Shown: positions 1 through 12,500 of the stretch, in pieces | How the letters are laid out: each line of letters starts with the position of its first letter | Position numbering within the stretch: the stretch's first letter is position 1 | From: Apostichopus japonicus | Taxonomy: Eukaryota; Echinodermata; Holothuroidea; Aspidochirotida; Stichopodidae | Reading direction: 5' to 3' | NCBI RefSeq assembly: GCF_037975245.1 | Contig: NC_092581.1 | Span: forward strand, 19,054,303-19,118,302 | DNA length: 64,000 nt | Translations under genes and position numbers: made by a program | The notes under the pieces: generated by a model | What the model was told of the DNA's origin: nothing | Databases searched by the model: none | What the model saw: only the letters and a program-made list of their open reading frames with translations

Positions 1-364
1 ATCCCCCACTTAACCACTTCCCCAGATATGATGATGGAAGATAGGGGACATGATCTCCCATCCCCCCACCCCATAACCCTTGGTACATGCCACTGTTTTT
101 AATTAGTAATCAAATGTACCAACCACCTTTAAACTTGACTTTGTCCAAAAAGAATCTCCTGTACTGATTAAAACACGCCAAGTTTTGCTGCTATGAAATT
201 CCTACTTTGTTCTATATATTTTCTCTTTGGCTTCATTTAATGCTTAACTCTTCCTGTTAGACAACTCCAGCACAGGGGGGGGGGGAGGGGATATGTCAAT
301 AATCATAATAACACCAAGTAATGTTATACTCTATCTTTGCTGTTACACTGCTTTTGAAATATAC
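1..364. other. XPO4 intron at the left edge
   Basis: This is the start of the intron that follows exon 14. A mixed G run lies at about 276-291. I see no exon or RNA gene here. Confidence 0.7.
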
Positions 365-524
365 CTCTGTGTAATTCTTTTCGTTGAGCTGCAGGTACGA
401 CACCAGCCACCTGTGCATGAACCAAACCACCGTGCTGGCCACCTGCGGGCTCAACACGATCGTCAATTTGGCCTCCCCTGCGTAGCGTTCCACCTCAGAC
501 AGCCGCAGGACTGATGATGAAAGT
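365..524 (-). CDS. XPO4: XPO4 exon 14 (leftmost located)
   Basis: The exon is 160 nt, between a tcgccag acceptor and a gtatat donor. It completes the split arginine and encodes LSSSVLRLSEVERYAGEAKL followed by TIVLSPQVASTVVWFMHRWL and VSYLQLNEKNYTE. It matches LLSAILRVSEVE...LLSPQMGKDIVWFLKRW of vertebrate XPO4. The acceptor choice is set by phase with exon 13. The gene continues beyond the left edge. Confidence 0.95.
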
Positions 525-3500
525 CTGGCGAAGAGTAAGAAGCAAGTGAAATTAATTTTATCGAGGTTATCTGATTAATGACACGCATAGTCTAATTACT
601 TGTACTTATTGTAACCTTGTTTTGCTATGCAGTGCACAGTCTAAATTAAGCATACGTTTTATAAGATTAGCAAGTGAAGCTTTCAAAGAAAAAGGGAAAA
701 GCAATTTGAAGATTCTTGTATCTCTTTAATATCCGATACAATCGAACTCCAAATTATACATTCTAAATGGAAGAGTCTGGGCGACAAATATTCAAACTAA
801 ATGGAACCATAAATTTATACAAAGATACTTATTGGTGGAACGTCAAGGCACATTGTCATAGTTCTGGTAACTCGCCATCTTATTTGGAGTAAGTTTTGGT
901 AAATATTTCTGTTAATCCAAGACCACGTTTCCAGTAAGCCGATAACAACCTACCTTATGACCTCATCTGCCTGCTCATACCCTGGTAAAGAGGCGGGGTC
1001 ATCGCCCGGCGATGATACCAGCCTCTGAGTAGCCTCTAAATTTACTCCCTGGCTCTTCTTCATGGAGTGTGCGATGATCTCTCGTGGAATGCAGGGGACT
1101 TCACCTTTGTGTTGGTCGGCCAACATGTAACCTGTCAAGAAGGCAACCGAGATGGAATAAAGATGAAAGATGCATGCCATCACCAGTGAAAAAGAACTGT
1201 TTCAGGAGGTCAGGGGGGCAGGGTGTATGTATCCAAAACTCATGAGGTCAGGATGTATCCAAAATTTGACAGCTCACACCAATGAATACTTAGCAGACGT
1301 TCGAGAATTGTTTAAAATTAGACAGCAGGAACTTTCAAAGAGAGAATGTGGTTTGAGGAAGAGCACAGATAAAATAATATTTGGAAAGTTTGGAAAATGA
1401 ATGACCGTCACTCCAAGATACTCTGACAACATTTAAGAGCCACTGGCATTGCTTTCAACCTTTAGCATGAGCTAAAAGCATTTTTCCAGGTGTTTCAGGA
1501 TATTATAATGCATGGAGGAAAGTTTCAGAAAACAAATTAAGAAAGAAAAAAAAATTCAAGAGCCTGCCAGAGAAAATATTTTGAAGGTGATAATATGTAA
1601 TCGGTCCAAAACAACTGAATCCTATAGAAGAGTTGTAACCACAACACGGTTCTATGGCCTATTGCATCTCTCTATAGGCAGTGTCATGTGATCAAACATT
1701 CCATCATAAAACTGCCTCTCCCACTTCTAGGCCCTACTTACCCCTCCCAATCTACTCTCCTCCTGCCCCTCATACATTCTCTCACTTTGCCTATTGTCAT
1801 TTCATAATCCCTGTACAACTTTATCTGGATGGGTAAACACTTCAACATGGTGGATAGCACTCTGAACTCTCCATGGTTACCATATAAACAACAGATCCTT
1901 TCTACACATGATTTATTAAAACCAGCTGAGGAAATGTTATTCCACCAACTGAAGAGGGTATTAACTTAATCCAGTCATGCACTGTCCCAGAAATGTATCA
2001 CAAAATATGATAAATGGGAGGTAAATTCTGCAAGACATACATTAAAGAAACAATTTTCAGTGTGCCTTTTATGACATCAAACCTGTTTGCTTCATGTTGG
2101 TTAAGAAGTGTGTTAACTTCAACTGCTATTTATCTCCAATAAATATAACTTCTCCAGGAGGCTTTTATTAAAATGTGTTCCTCTTTCATCCGTCAAAAAG
2201 AAATCTTCACCCGGGACTATCCTTTCAAGGCGATTTTTACTTCTGACTACCTCACGTTGACAGGCACACTTGGGTTTAAAGCAGCATTTTGCGTCCTTTT
2301 CTATGGTTTCTCTCAACCTCACTGATTCCACGATGCCATAAAAACTTACATAACTAGCTAAATCTATTAAAATCATACTTCAAATGGTGGCATAAAAGTC
2401 GAGAAATTTACAACTTTCAACTTTGTATTTCTCGAAGATATCTTCCGTTGGGATCCAAATAAACCTCGCCCATAATATGAATATTTAAAAGCTACGAACG
2501 TCATTGGCCAATACGTAATACAACACCATGCTTGATTTGTGTAGATATTCTATGGCAGTTGTACCAGGGAGCTGTTAGAGTCCAGCTCGCTGGTTGTACG
2601 AAGTTACCAACTCAACGTTTTGAATCTATTTTTAGCAACGGCACATAACTAAACCTGCATCTCTGATTGGTTGAATTCAAACTAGTGGGTTGGGGGAACT
2701 GTATGCGATTAATATTAAATGTGTAATTCGTCGGAGGACACTTTTCTCATTACCTGCATGTGTCCTTAATGACTCGCCAAGTAACGCTTTTAGGAAGGAA
2801 AACACTTGGCTAATATCTTAGTTTGCTGTTTTGTGATTGATATATGTAAAAAACTTGATTGACTTGTCAAAAAAGTGGAAAACGGCGACAAAATGCAAAA
2901 TGCTGCTTTAATTAAATAATTTGTTCAATGTAACATCATCGTCCAAACGGCATTCCTATTAAACGAACCTGATGTAAGAATCAACCAGTGAAGATCTTCG
3001 TACAAATTGGTGAGGATTTTGGACTGGATATCGGCGTTATGATTCAATCCCCCACCCTGGACCATCTGCTGCTGGTACTGGTGCAGGATAGAATGGAACT
3101 TTGTGACTCTGTCCTCTAGCAATCTAACAAAAGAAATATGTAAATAGGGTTAAATATAGCATTTCAAATTTATTTTCAAGTTTCAACACTGTATGAGAGA
3201 GGCACCCAATTCTATGATAGCTGCTGTGACCTATTACAGCTTTAGTTTGATATTGAGGCATCTATCGGAAGTAATATATTTAAACAAGCAAACAAAAAGA
3301 CAGACAAATAAAGGACAAAGTCTTTTATAAGATGAACACTGTCACTGATATCACAAGGGTTATTAGCATAAAAACATCTTTCTTATTTACGACAGAGATC
3401 TTTGAACATCACAAACAGTGGCAGAGAGTGGTCAGAGGGGGCGAGAATGGTCTGTATGGGCGCTTTCGACTTTATCTAAGCGGAGCGCCACCACAGGTTG

Positions 3501-6500
3501 GCGCGGAGCGTACAGAAATTTTTTGAGTAAAGATACTCCCTAGATCGCCGGAAATGACCCTTTCCGGGCCTTGCTAATTTGCAGATAAAGGAAGAATAAA
3601 TAGTGTCATCGCCAACAAAATGTGACAAATGTCAATAGGTAGATGAGAGCGCAATAAAAAAGTCAATAATCACGAATAAGTAAAAAGTGGTAAATAGCTG
3701 AAAAGGGCGCCAGCAGTCCATTTGAGTCCGCCAGGGGGGGCATCCGCCCCCCCCCCTGACTGTATGGACGCTCTGCCACGGATCACAAAGCACTTTCCTT
3801 TCAGTATAATATGAGAACATACTGGAATTTAGAAACTTTTTTTTCTCAACATTAAAGAGTTCTATATCCTTAGGCACTTCTCCTAGAAATCCTACACAAT
3901 AAAGTCATTTCTGGTAGACAGAGATCTATGTTAAAATATCTTGAAGTATTCCTGGAATGTTACACATGAAACAGCAACCGCACAGATCTATCTTAGTAAT
4001 AATATACTGCCAATTCTTGTAAACGTTTTGTTTTCCTTTCAATCATATGTTTCAGTTAACAAGCACTTCCTCTGTTTGACAATAATTTTGCCCAGGTATT
4101 TGGGTTTGTATCCTCGGTTACACCTTGTCTAAGATATGACTGTATGTAATGTAGCGTCTGGATAAAACTGATGAACCACAAAGTACCAAAAAAAATCAAA
4201 TTTAATTCCAAGAAAATTGAAATTTAGAAGATCACCTTATGGTCTTTAATTTCCGATCTGTTGAGATTTGAATGATTTTTCTTTTTAACAATTGATAGCC
4301 ATGCCAAGCATAGACATCTTTGCTTTATTATAATTCTTTGTAGTTTACTTTACAAGTCAGGAGAGTAATAGTAGTTAAACTGAAAAACTTCTCGACAAGT
4401 TTTCCACATCGACCGAGACTTTTTTCCCATTCTATGGCCAGTAGATCAGAGAGACGTTCCTTTTCCTTTCTTTCTTATGACAAAGTTTACCACAAGATTT
4501 ATAATAACCAAACAGACTATAGACAAACTGGTTTATTTAGCTCAGCAGTTACAGAGAACTTTTTGAGATTTGGAGCAAGACCACAAAGAACATGTATTCT
4601 GCCATAATATTGCAAAGAGAAATAAACAGAACAATATCTGACAGATATCAATTACGTTCATTCCATAGTCCCAGCTAGAGTTCATGAATTCTAAGAATCG
4701 ATATTCTGAAGGGTTGGGGGTGGGGGGGGGTCTGGTGGGTCGTGGCTCAACCCTCATGGAAGATCCTGTAATGTGGCCACACAGTTTGCCCACCACTGAT
4801 TCAAAGGGGAATCAAAATGGGAACTGCTCTATAACCAATTACCAAACGACATTACGATCATCAGGATTTATACACAAACACATGTTTGACCTGACAATCA
4901 GCCATTTTAATTTAATGATGAGACTAATCAGTACTTTAAGGCACCGTGTCAAAGAGAATAGCTGCAGCAGCTGCGATATCCTGCTCAGCTTGGATATCAC
5001 AGCTGCAGCAGCTGCGATATCCTGCTCATCTTGGATATCACAGCTGCAGCAGTTTCGATATCCTGCTTAGCTAGGATGAATGGATGTCAAACAATAGGGA
5101 TGATCTGTTACAGACCTAAAGTGTCTATTATGTGAAACTGTGGAGCACAATATGTGCCATGCAGCCTGGCTGTAGTCAGGCTGAGGGATGCTGCAGCCCT
5201 CTACGCACCCCTACTATTGACACGGTACTTCAACCAAGAAAGAGTGTTTCTCATATCATTGGGAGATAGGAGAACTAGGGACATTCAACTAGCATTTTGT
5301 CTTTTTTTGTTCTTTTGACAATGCTTTGGTAAAATGATGCAACAGTAGCTCACATCCACTTTTTTCCCAAAGTTAAAGAAAAAGAAGAACAATGTGGGTT
5401 ATTAATTCAAACACTTAAATAGTCAGAGAGGCTTTTTGAGTTGATTTGCTTAATGTTTTACATTCTTTGATACCAAAATTCCACAACATGATTAGCTTGA
5501 CTATACAAATTTCCCTTCAAAGCAGTCAAAAGAAGCAAAAGGGCAAACATTTGCTGAACTTTTTTTTTTTTTCCATCATTGGATGTGTCATTAACACTGA
5601 CATGCAACAGTTTTGGGCGATAAAGTTCTGCTTGGTATGTTGGTAAAATTATGTTAAACTGGCTAACCAAAATCTGAAAAGTTTCCTATAGAGGCAATTA
5701 ACAGTTCGCCTGCATGAAGATTAAAGTTGTGGACAACAATAACACTTTGTGCTCATCAAATTGTCACAAAAAATATTCTCTGAGATAGTTTTCGTAAAAT
5801 GTTAAGATTCCTGCCCATACCGAGTGACCAATGGAATGCTATGTTCTGTGATCTGTCTGCTTATAGCACCGATGCTTAAAAGTTGATCGTCGAAGGCTAC
5901 CCTGTCTTCCTCCACCAGCTCGTCAATTTCTTCTTCATCTTCGCTGCTTTCCTGGAAATATTTATCAAGAAGATGAAAGAAAATAAAAGCAGGAACAATT
6001 ATTAAGTTATCTTTCATAAATTTCCTTGTCAGTAGAGAGATTGGAGATGCACCACCAGGCCAGGGGAAAGATCATTATTGTAAACACAAGTTGCATTTAG
6101 AGTTAGACTTGTTAGACAAGTCAAGTTCAACTTCGTACCCGGCACACCGTAAAATGTAGCCTGAAAAACAGGTGGTACAGTGCAGGGCAGGAGTGAGGGG
6201 TGTGTGACAACATTTTATTACTTAACTTGTGGTATTTAGTTACAATGCAAATCTGATATTGAAGTAAACAACTGGTCGCCCATCGGATCCGCGACCTCTA
6301 AAGCTGATTTTGGTTTCTCCGAACAGTCTCGGAGCACCATTAAAAAATTTGCCATGAATTTGCAATGAAAACAGTTCTATAACTTATATCTGCAACAAAA
6401 TGGTTAACATCTATAGAATGTGATTTGTATACAAATAGTTTACATGCTTGGCTAAGTTGTGTTGTTTACTTAATCACAGTTGCTAAACTATAAAGCATGA

Positions 6501-9500
6501 GAAGACCTAAAGTGTAGAAACAAGTAAATCATAAAAGGTTTTGGTAGAAAGCCTAGTGATATTAATGCACACTCCTTGGAAGATATGGGTAGGCTAAGTT
6601 TATTATACATGTAAGCTAAAACCACGTAGAATCTAATTATGCATAGGCTATATCCATGATGTAGTTTATTATATATAGGCTAAACCCATGTGGGAGTTTA
6701 TTATACAAAGGCTAAACCCATGTAGGAGTTTATTATACATAGGCTAAACCCATGATGTAGTTTATTATACGTTGGCTAAACCCATGTAGGAATTTATTAT
6801 ACATAGGCTAACCCCATGTAGGAATTTATTATACGTAGGCTAACCCATGTAGGAGTTTATTTTACATAGGCTTAACCCATGTAGGAGTTTATTATACATA
6901 TGCTAAACCCATGTAGGAGTTTATTATACATAGGCTAAACCCATATAGGAATTAATTGTACATAGACTAACCCCATGTATAGATGAATGCACTGGCATCT
7001 ATAGCATCAACTAACCTAAGATACACTGCACATTGGTAATGCATCACCAAGTCTTGATAACCAGGCGCGTATCCAGGATTTTCTAACCCGGGGGGCGTGA
7101 ATTACTATCTAAGCGGAGCGCCACCATCGGTTGGCGCGCAGCGTACAAGAAAATTTCTGGTTTTGATACCCCCCCCAGATCACCGGAAACGGCACTTCTC
7201 GGGCTTGAAATGACCAACCAGATGTACACTTTTGGCCTGAGAACCAAGTATTTCCTCATAGTTTTTTTTCCATCCATAACCTTTTTGAAGATTGTCAACC
7301 CGGCACACGTCATGTTCGACCTGATCGCATCTTCCGTGGATCTTTGCTTTTGTAGGTGATTCTACGTCGCGGCCCACAATACCCGTCAGCCCCACTTTTC
7401 AAGGTTTTAAGCCCCAAATTTGTTCAGAATTTGAAAATTCACATTTCTCGTGAATAAACTCACTTGAAAACATACTCATAATGTTGTACAAAATTTCATC
7501 TACCCCTTCCTTCAACCCCTAACAGACCGGTCAAAATTGCACGAGTAGGGGGAAGTGTGATGCAGAATGTTGGTCAGAAATTTTCGAAAATTCAGACACA
7601 GTTAATTTATTGGTGTACAAATATTAAACCTGTTATAACGGCTATTATAAAACTTGGTTGAAGGAAATGAAAAAAATAGCAGATATTTCCTTCAACCGAA
7701 CACTACACACATAGGCGTAGTAGGCGCGGCGGCAGTGGCGGAGCTAGGGGTATTGGTTAGGAGGGGCGAGAATGGTCTGTAGGGGCGCTTTCGACACTAT
7801 CTAAGCGGAGCGCCACCACTGGTTGGCGCTTAGCGCACAGACAATTTTCGAGTAAAGATACTCCCTAGATCGCCGGAAATGACCCTCTCAGGGCCTGGAT
7901 AATTTGCAGATAAACGAAGTATAGGGTGTCATCGCCAAATTACACCAACAAAATGTGACAAATGTCAATAAGTAGATGAGAGCGCAATAGAAAAGTCAAT
8001 AATGTAGAATAAGTAAAAAGTGGTAAGGAGCTGACAAAGGCGCCAGCAGTCCATTTGAGTCCGTCAGGAGGGGGGCATCCGCCCCCTGACCGTATGGACG
8101 CTCCGCCACTGCGCGGCGGGGGTGCAGCCCCTAATTCGCCATTACTAATGTAAAAGAAACTTTTGACATAATTGGAGGTTCATGCTTTTTATACATCTAC
8201 ATGAGACATGTCGTTGTTTACATTAGCATCCCGCGGTATACTGCGCAATTTTAACGGCCCGTGCGGTACATGATGGCATGCGATGTAATAACCGATGCTT
8301 GCTTATATGATATTGACATTGACACGCTGAACGCGAAAATTTTTGCTTTTTTTTCAGGCAAGTCGGACAGTTTTGAGGATTTTCATCCTGGAACGCCATT
8401 TTTATGCTTACTGATATGATGTGATATCTGCTGTTTGCGTTACAAATTCGAACAGGCGTGTAGCGAGGAATTTGCCAAGGGAGGGGCGAAGCCTGTAGGC
8501 AAATTATCTAAGCGTAGCGCCACCATAGGTTGGCGCGAAGCGTACAAGAAAATTTTGGCCGAAAATGTCTCCCAGATCGCTGGAAATGACACTTCCCAGG
8601 CCTTGTAAGTTGCATCTAAGCACTTTCTATTTTGAAATTACATAGCGATATCATTAAAAAAAAATGCTGAATGGGGGGGGGGCGGTCGCCCCCATCCCAA
8701 AATGCGTCATGTTCCCCGACGACACGGTCGAGTTCGAGACCAGCCACAGTTGGTTTCATAGCACAATTCTACACACGCGTTATGATAGACCATATATAGT
8801 ATATACATAGATCATTAGTGAGAGAGGAAAATGGAAACGTAAAAAAAATGGAGTTGTCGGTGTATAAGGGGTAGGGTGAGGCACACTTTTACGAAATCAT
8901 TGATCCGTCACTGGCTAGCCTTCAGCGCTGTAATGATGTCACTGTTCCTTTTTCTTTTCCCGGTGTCTTCGCGTTTTTCTTTTACTCCCTCTTTTTCTCC
9001 TTTTTCTCTCTTTCTTCTTTTTCTTTTCCCTTCCTTCCTCTCCTCCTCCTCTTTTCCCCCTCTTTTTTCCTTTTTTCTTCTCTTTTTTTCTCTCCTCTTT
9101 TTCTTACCCGGGGGGCGCGCGCCCCCAACGCCCCCCCCCTGGATACGCACCTGATAACCATGACAACAAAAATGTTTACAACTGATACAAGACAAAAAAA
9201 ATGTTGACACATGGGAATCAGAGTTGTTACAAACTTGGATCAAGAAAATCTGGCAAACATTATGTGACATCGCTTGTAAACTTTGTAATAATATTCTTTC
9301 TGAAAAAAAACTCAAGCTTGGAATTTCTGCAACATCACCCATCTCCTTTGCATTGAACCTTTTCTCCCTTCACAAAAAAAAAAATAAAAAAATAGTCTAC
9401 ACAAATGATGAAACATTCAATCTTCTCTGGCTGTTTACAATGATGAAATTTCATCTTGACTTCATGTGGGTTGTGGAAAGATTAATTATGGTCACGTTTC

Positions 9501-12500
9501 CTTAAAATGGTGGGGTGTTGACACATTCAGAAACATGTAGGTCAAAATCATGTACCTCTTCAGATGAAGAGGGATGTAAGTACTTGTATTTCATTGGCTC
9601 ATTTATATTTAACCATAGTATACCCCTCCCCCCCTCCCTCTACCACTTCCACCACATTGACTCACATTGTAAGGAACTATACATTAAATCTATGATATGA
9701 ATGAGGTTACATTTCGTTCCTCAAACTTGCGTGCATTCTGCCTGTTTTTATCCTGCAATAGTTACTTGATATATATGACGATAGCATCTTCTACCTGCCC
9801 GAGAGTTTTGTACACAAAATAAGGTGGCGGTCTATTTAATAGGTAGAGTGGTCATTTCCGAAGTGGGGGGGGGTTACATTTTTATAACATTACTTTTGAG
9901 ACACAACAAGACTATTTCAAGGTATTTAAACAATCTTCATACATTAATACGGAATTATTTCACGTTGCTTTTGTTCAAAATGTCATGAAGGGGGGGGGGG
10001 GGCACATGAGCAGAGTGTACCTGGTTTCTGGTTCCCTCGGGAACAGACAGGTGACACTGGAGGTATGTGTTGAAGATCTGGTTAGCATGCTGCTGGAAAA
10101 AGTTTTGAGGGTAGGACTCGACACGAGACAGGAGAGTGGTCCAACAATCCAGGAGTTTACTGAAAGCCTCCATAAACTGCTGGTCATCTTTATGCATCTG
10201 CAGAGTTAACAAAAAGTAGAAGAAAAAAATTATTAATTGGTTTCACAAATAAGGGTGTGAGTTTCCTTGACTGCCAACCTGGGTTGAATGAACCATTGGC
10301 AACTGCAAGTTATAGAATGTGTGCAAACATCTGCATACAGCCGATTAATTGTGACCAGTGATGATCCCAATTATGCTAGAAATTGGTCAAATAACGGTCA
10401 CTTGAGATTGACGTTCTAGCAGCATTGTAGAGCAGCCACCGTCATCAATATATATATATGTTTCCTCACAGAGACCTTCAACGACACACAAACAATCAAC
10501 TCATCACTATGCTATGCAGTAGAATAACATTGTGTGATTTAACTCAATTTTTTCATAATTTGTACAAGGAGAAAGAGAGGGAGAGAAACGGACGGGATCA
10601 TTATATAAGCTGCCACTCTCCACAAACTGCAAAGCTGTCGTCAGTAGAATACACTATCATGGATACATTTGAAACAAGATGAAATGGTTTATAGCAACTG
10701 AATGAAGCATGTCAGCAAGTTTGGTGATATTTAATCAATTATAGCCAGATGAATACTACAAGAAACAAACATTTGCAAGAGAAGTCACATAGTATCAATT
10801 TTTGGATTCCCGATAGAAAGGGGAAACTATGGAGTCACTCTTACCGACCATGCAAAGTCGGCAATGACTATCACGCAAATCGCAAAGTCGGTAATTACGG
10901 TAAGATTCCTCCAACAGGACAGCTTACAGAAATGTTGTACTCAAAGCCGAAGCCAAAGATCACACATCCCGATTCAATCCATACTAACTTCTTCACTAGC
11001 CCCCTCATTACCTTTCAGGCAACAATTCAAACTGTAATTTTGATTAACAATCCTATCTTTCAAACATGAAAGTCTCAGCCTGAACATTTCAAGCCAGACA
11101 AGAGTGAAGAAGAATAGATCCCTGCTCCAGGTTTCACTTACAGTTACCCCCTCCCCCCCACACCCCCCAGGCTGGGGTTTATGATAAACCAATGAACTTT
11201 CTAATAAGTTTACTCTCTTTATGTTCATCCTCAGTGCATGAAACCACAGTTTACAACTCCTTTGTGTGCTTTACCATATATCAGCAGGCATGATTAGTAT
11301 ACACTGAAGGTCAGCCTTGCACAGTGCTGGGCCTTGAAACAAACCCAACCACACACAGGGAGAAAGATTCATCTGGGTTTTGTCTTCTTTTCAGAGAAAT
11401 CTGGAGGGTAGTTTGCCTCAAGAATGAGATTAGTGGAGATCAAATGGCATTTCTAAACACTTTAAGTTGACAAGTTGATCATTTAAGGGTTATATGTTGA
11501 AGTGCCTAAGTACATTTAACCTTTAAAGTGAGGGTATTATGTCTGTATTACTGTATATTCTTTAATGCTGCATGGGCTTCCCTGCAAAAAGTTTGTTGTT
11601 CTCCAATTCAGTTTCAAGTGAACAAATATTAAAGCCCCAAATATGCCATTAAGACCAACCAGAATGGCATCATTAGTGATTCTTGACTATTATCTATGAA
11701 AGCATAAAGTATATTAAAACAACACTGCAGCCGAGAATTACAAGATTTGACCATTACTGATAAGCAAGGTTTGTTCATATCAAGCATGGAGTTCATGTAA
11801 CCTTTACTTTTGGAGGTTATCATAGTAACCTCTATTAACCTTTGACCTCTGTTAACCTCAAATCTTATTTGACGCTTTGAAAAAAAAGGAATTAAAGGTG
11901 TTTTTACTCACTAAGGTGTAATATGAAGCTCAACCACCAATGTGAACATAAATGAAACAGTGGCTTCCTTATCACAGGTTTAAGACAAATTTAGGTAAAA
12001 ACACTCTATATTCAAAATTCATGGAAATGTTATATGAAATGGCTAGACCAGGAAATACTGCCTTGTAGACTCTTTCAGATAATGTACTGTGGGACGGGAG
12101 GATTTTATAGAACCCACAAAAGTGATCTTCTAATTATGGTCATCGGAATACTGGAATAGCCCCCAAATTTATCAAATGTTAACATATTTGTCAAGAGCAT
12201 TCAAATGCACAAGCATGGACCGTCTGCCTATTAATCATAAATAAAACAATGAGGTATATTTAATTAGATGGAAGAATGAGACATTTTTGAGTCTGTACAC
12301 ACGACCATTAATTGACTGTCTAGCATATTTTCCACAAATCTCCAAACAGATTTGTTAATTCAGACTGAAAAATTGGGAGAGGGAATTATGGGAGACAGAA
12401 AGACTGTATGAAAAAAAAAGAACAGTACAGCTCTAGATATGTCAAGCCAGACATGTAAACATAAATTACCATTTTTGTTTATTTTTTCGTTTACTTGTAT

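Larger units (their letters stand above)
3124..5820. other. XPO4 intron 11 with transposon and repeats
   Basis: This intron holds a hAT-type MITE (3416-3781), a dispersed repeat fragment (4684-4805) and a palindromic element with an internal tandem array (4934-5234). The rest is unremarkable AT-rich sequence. Confidence 0.75.
7062..9153 (+). mobile_element. Probable compound DNA transposon with nested insertions
   Basis: The left end CAGGCGCGTATCCAGG (from 7062) pairs with the right end CCTGGATACGCACCTG (to 9153). These termini are nearly the same as the ends of the element at 58743. The flanks share ataac (or gataac if the last G is counted as target), so the duplication is 5-6 bp. Inside are a fragment of the 15394-type element, a complete family A MITE (7733-8111) and a block at 8455-8700 with another repeat end. 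No transposase is visible. The outer pairing could also be two separate insertions. Confidence 0.6.
5952..10020. other. XPO4 intron 10, repeat-rich
   Basis: This intron contains a 32-bp minisatellite (6597-6980), a probable compound transposon (7062-9153) with nested insertions, and a pyrimidine tract (8945-9110). The sequence 9160-10020 shows no feature apart from C and G runs. Confidence 0.75.

Noticed and set aside
4684-5070. 128-codon plus-strand frame ending in alanine/serine repeats
   Set aside because: It spans a dispersed repeat and a 41-bp tandem array; no domain is seen.
8908-9342. 144-codon minus-strand frame rich in K, R and E
   Set aside because: It follows from a polypyrimidine tract in a transposon. 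Low complexity and no domain.
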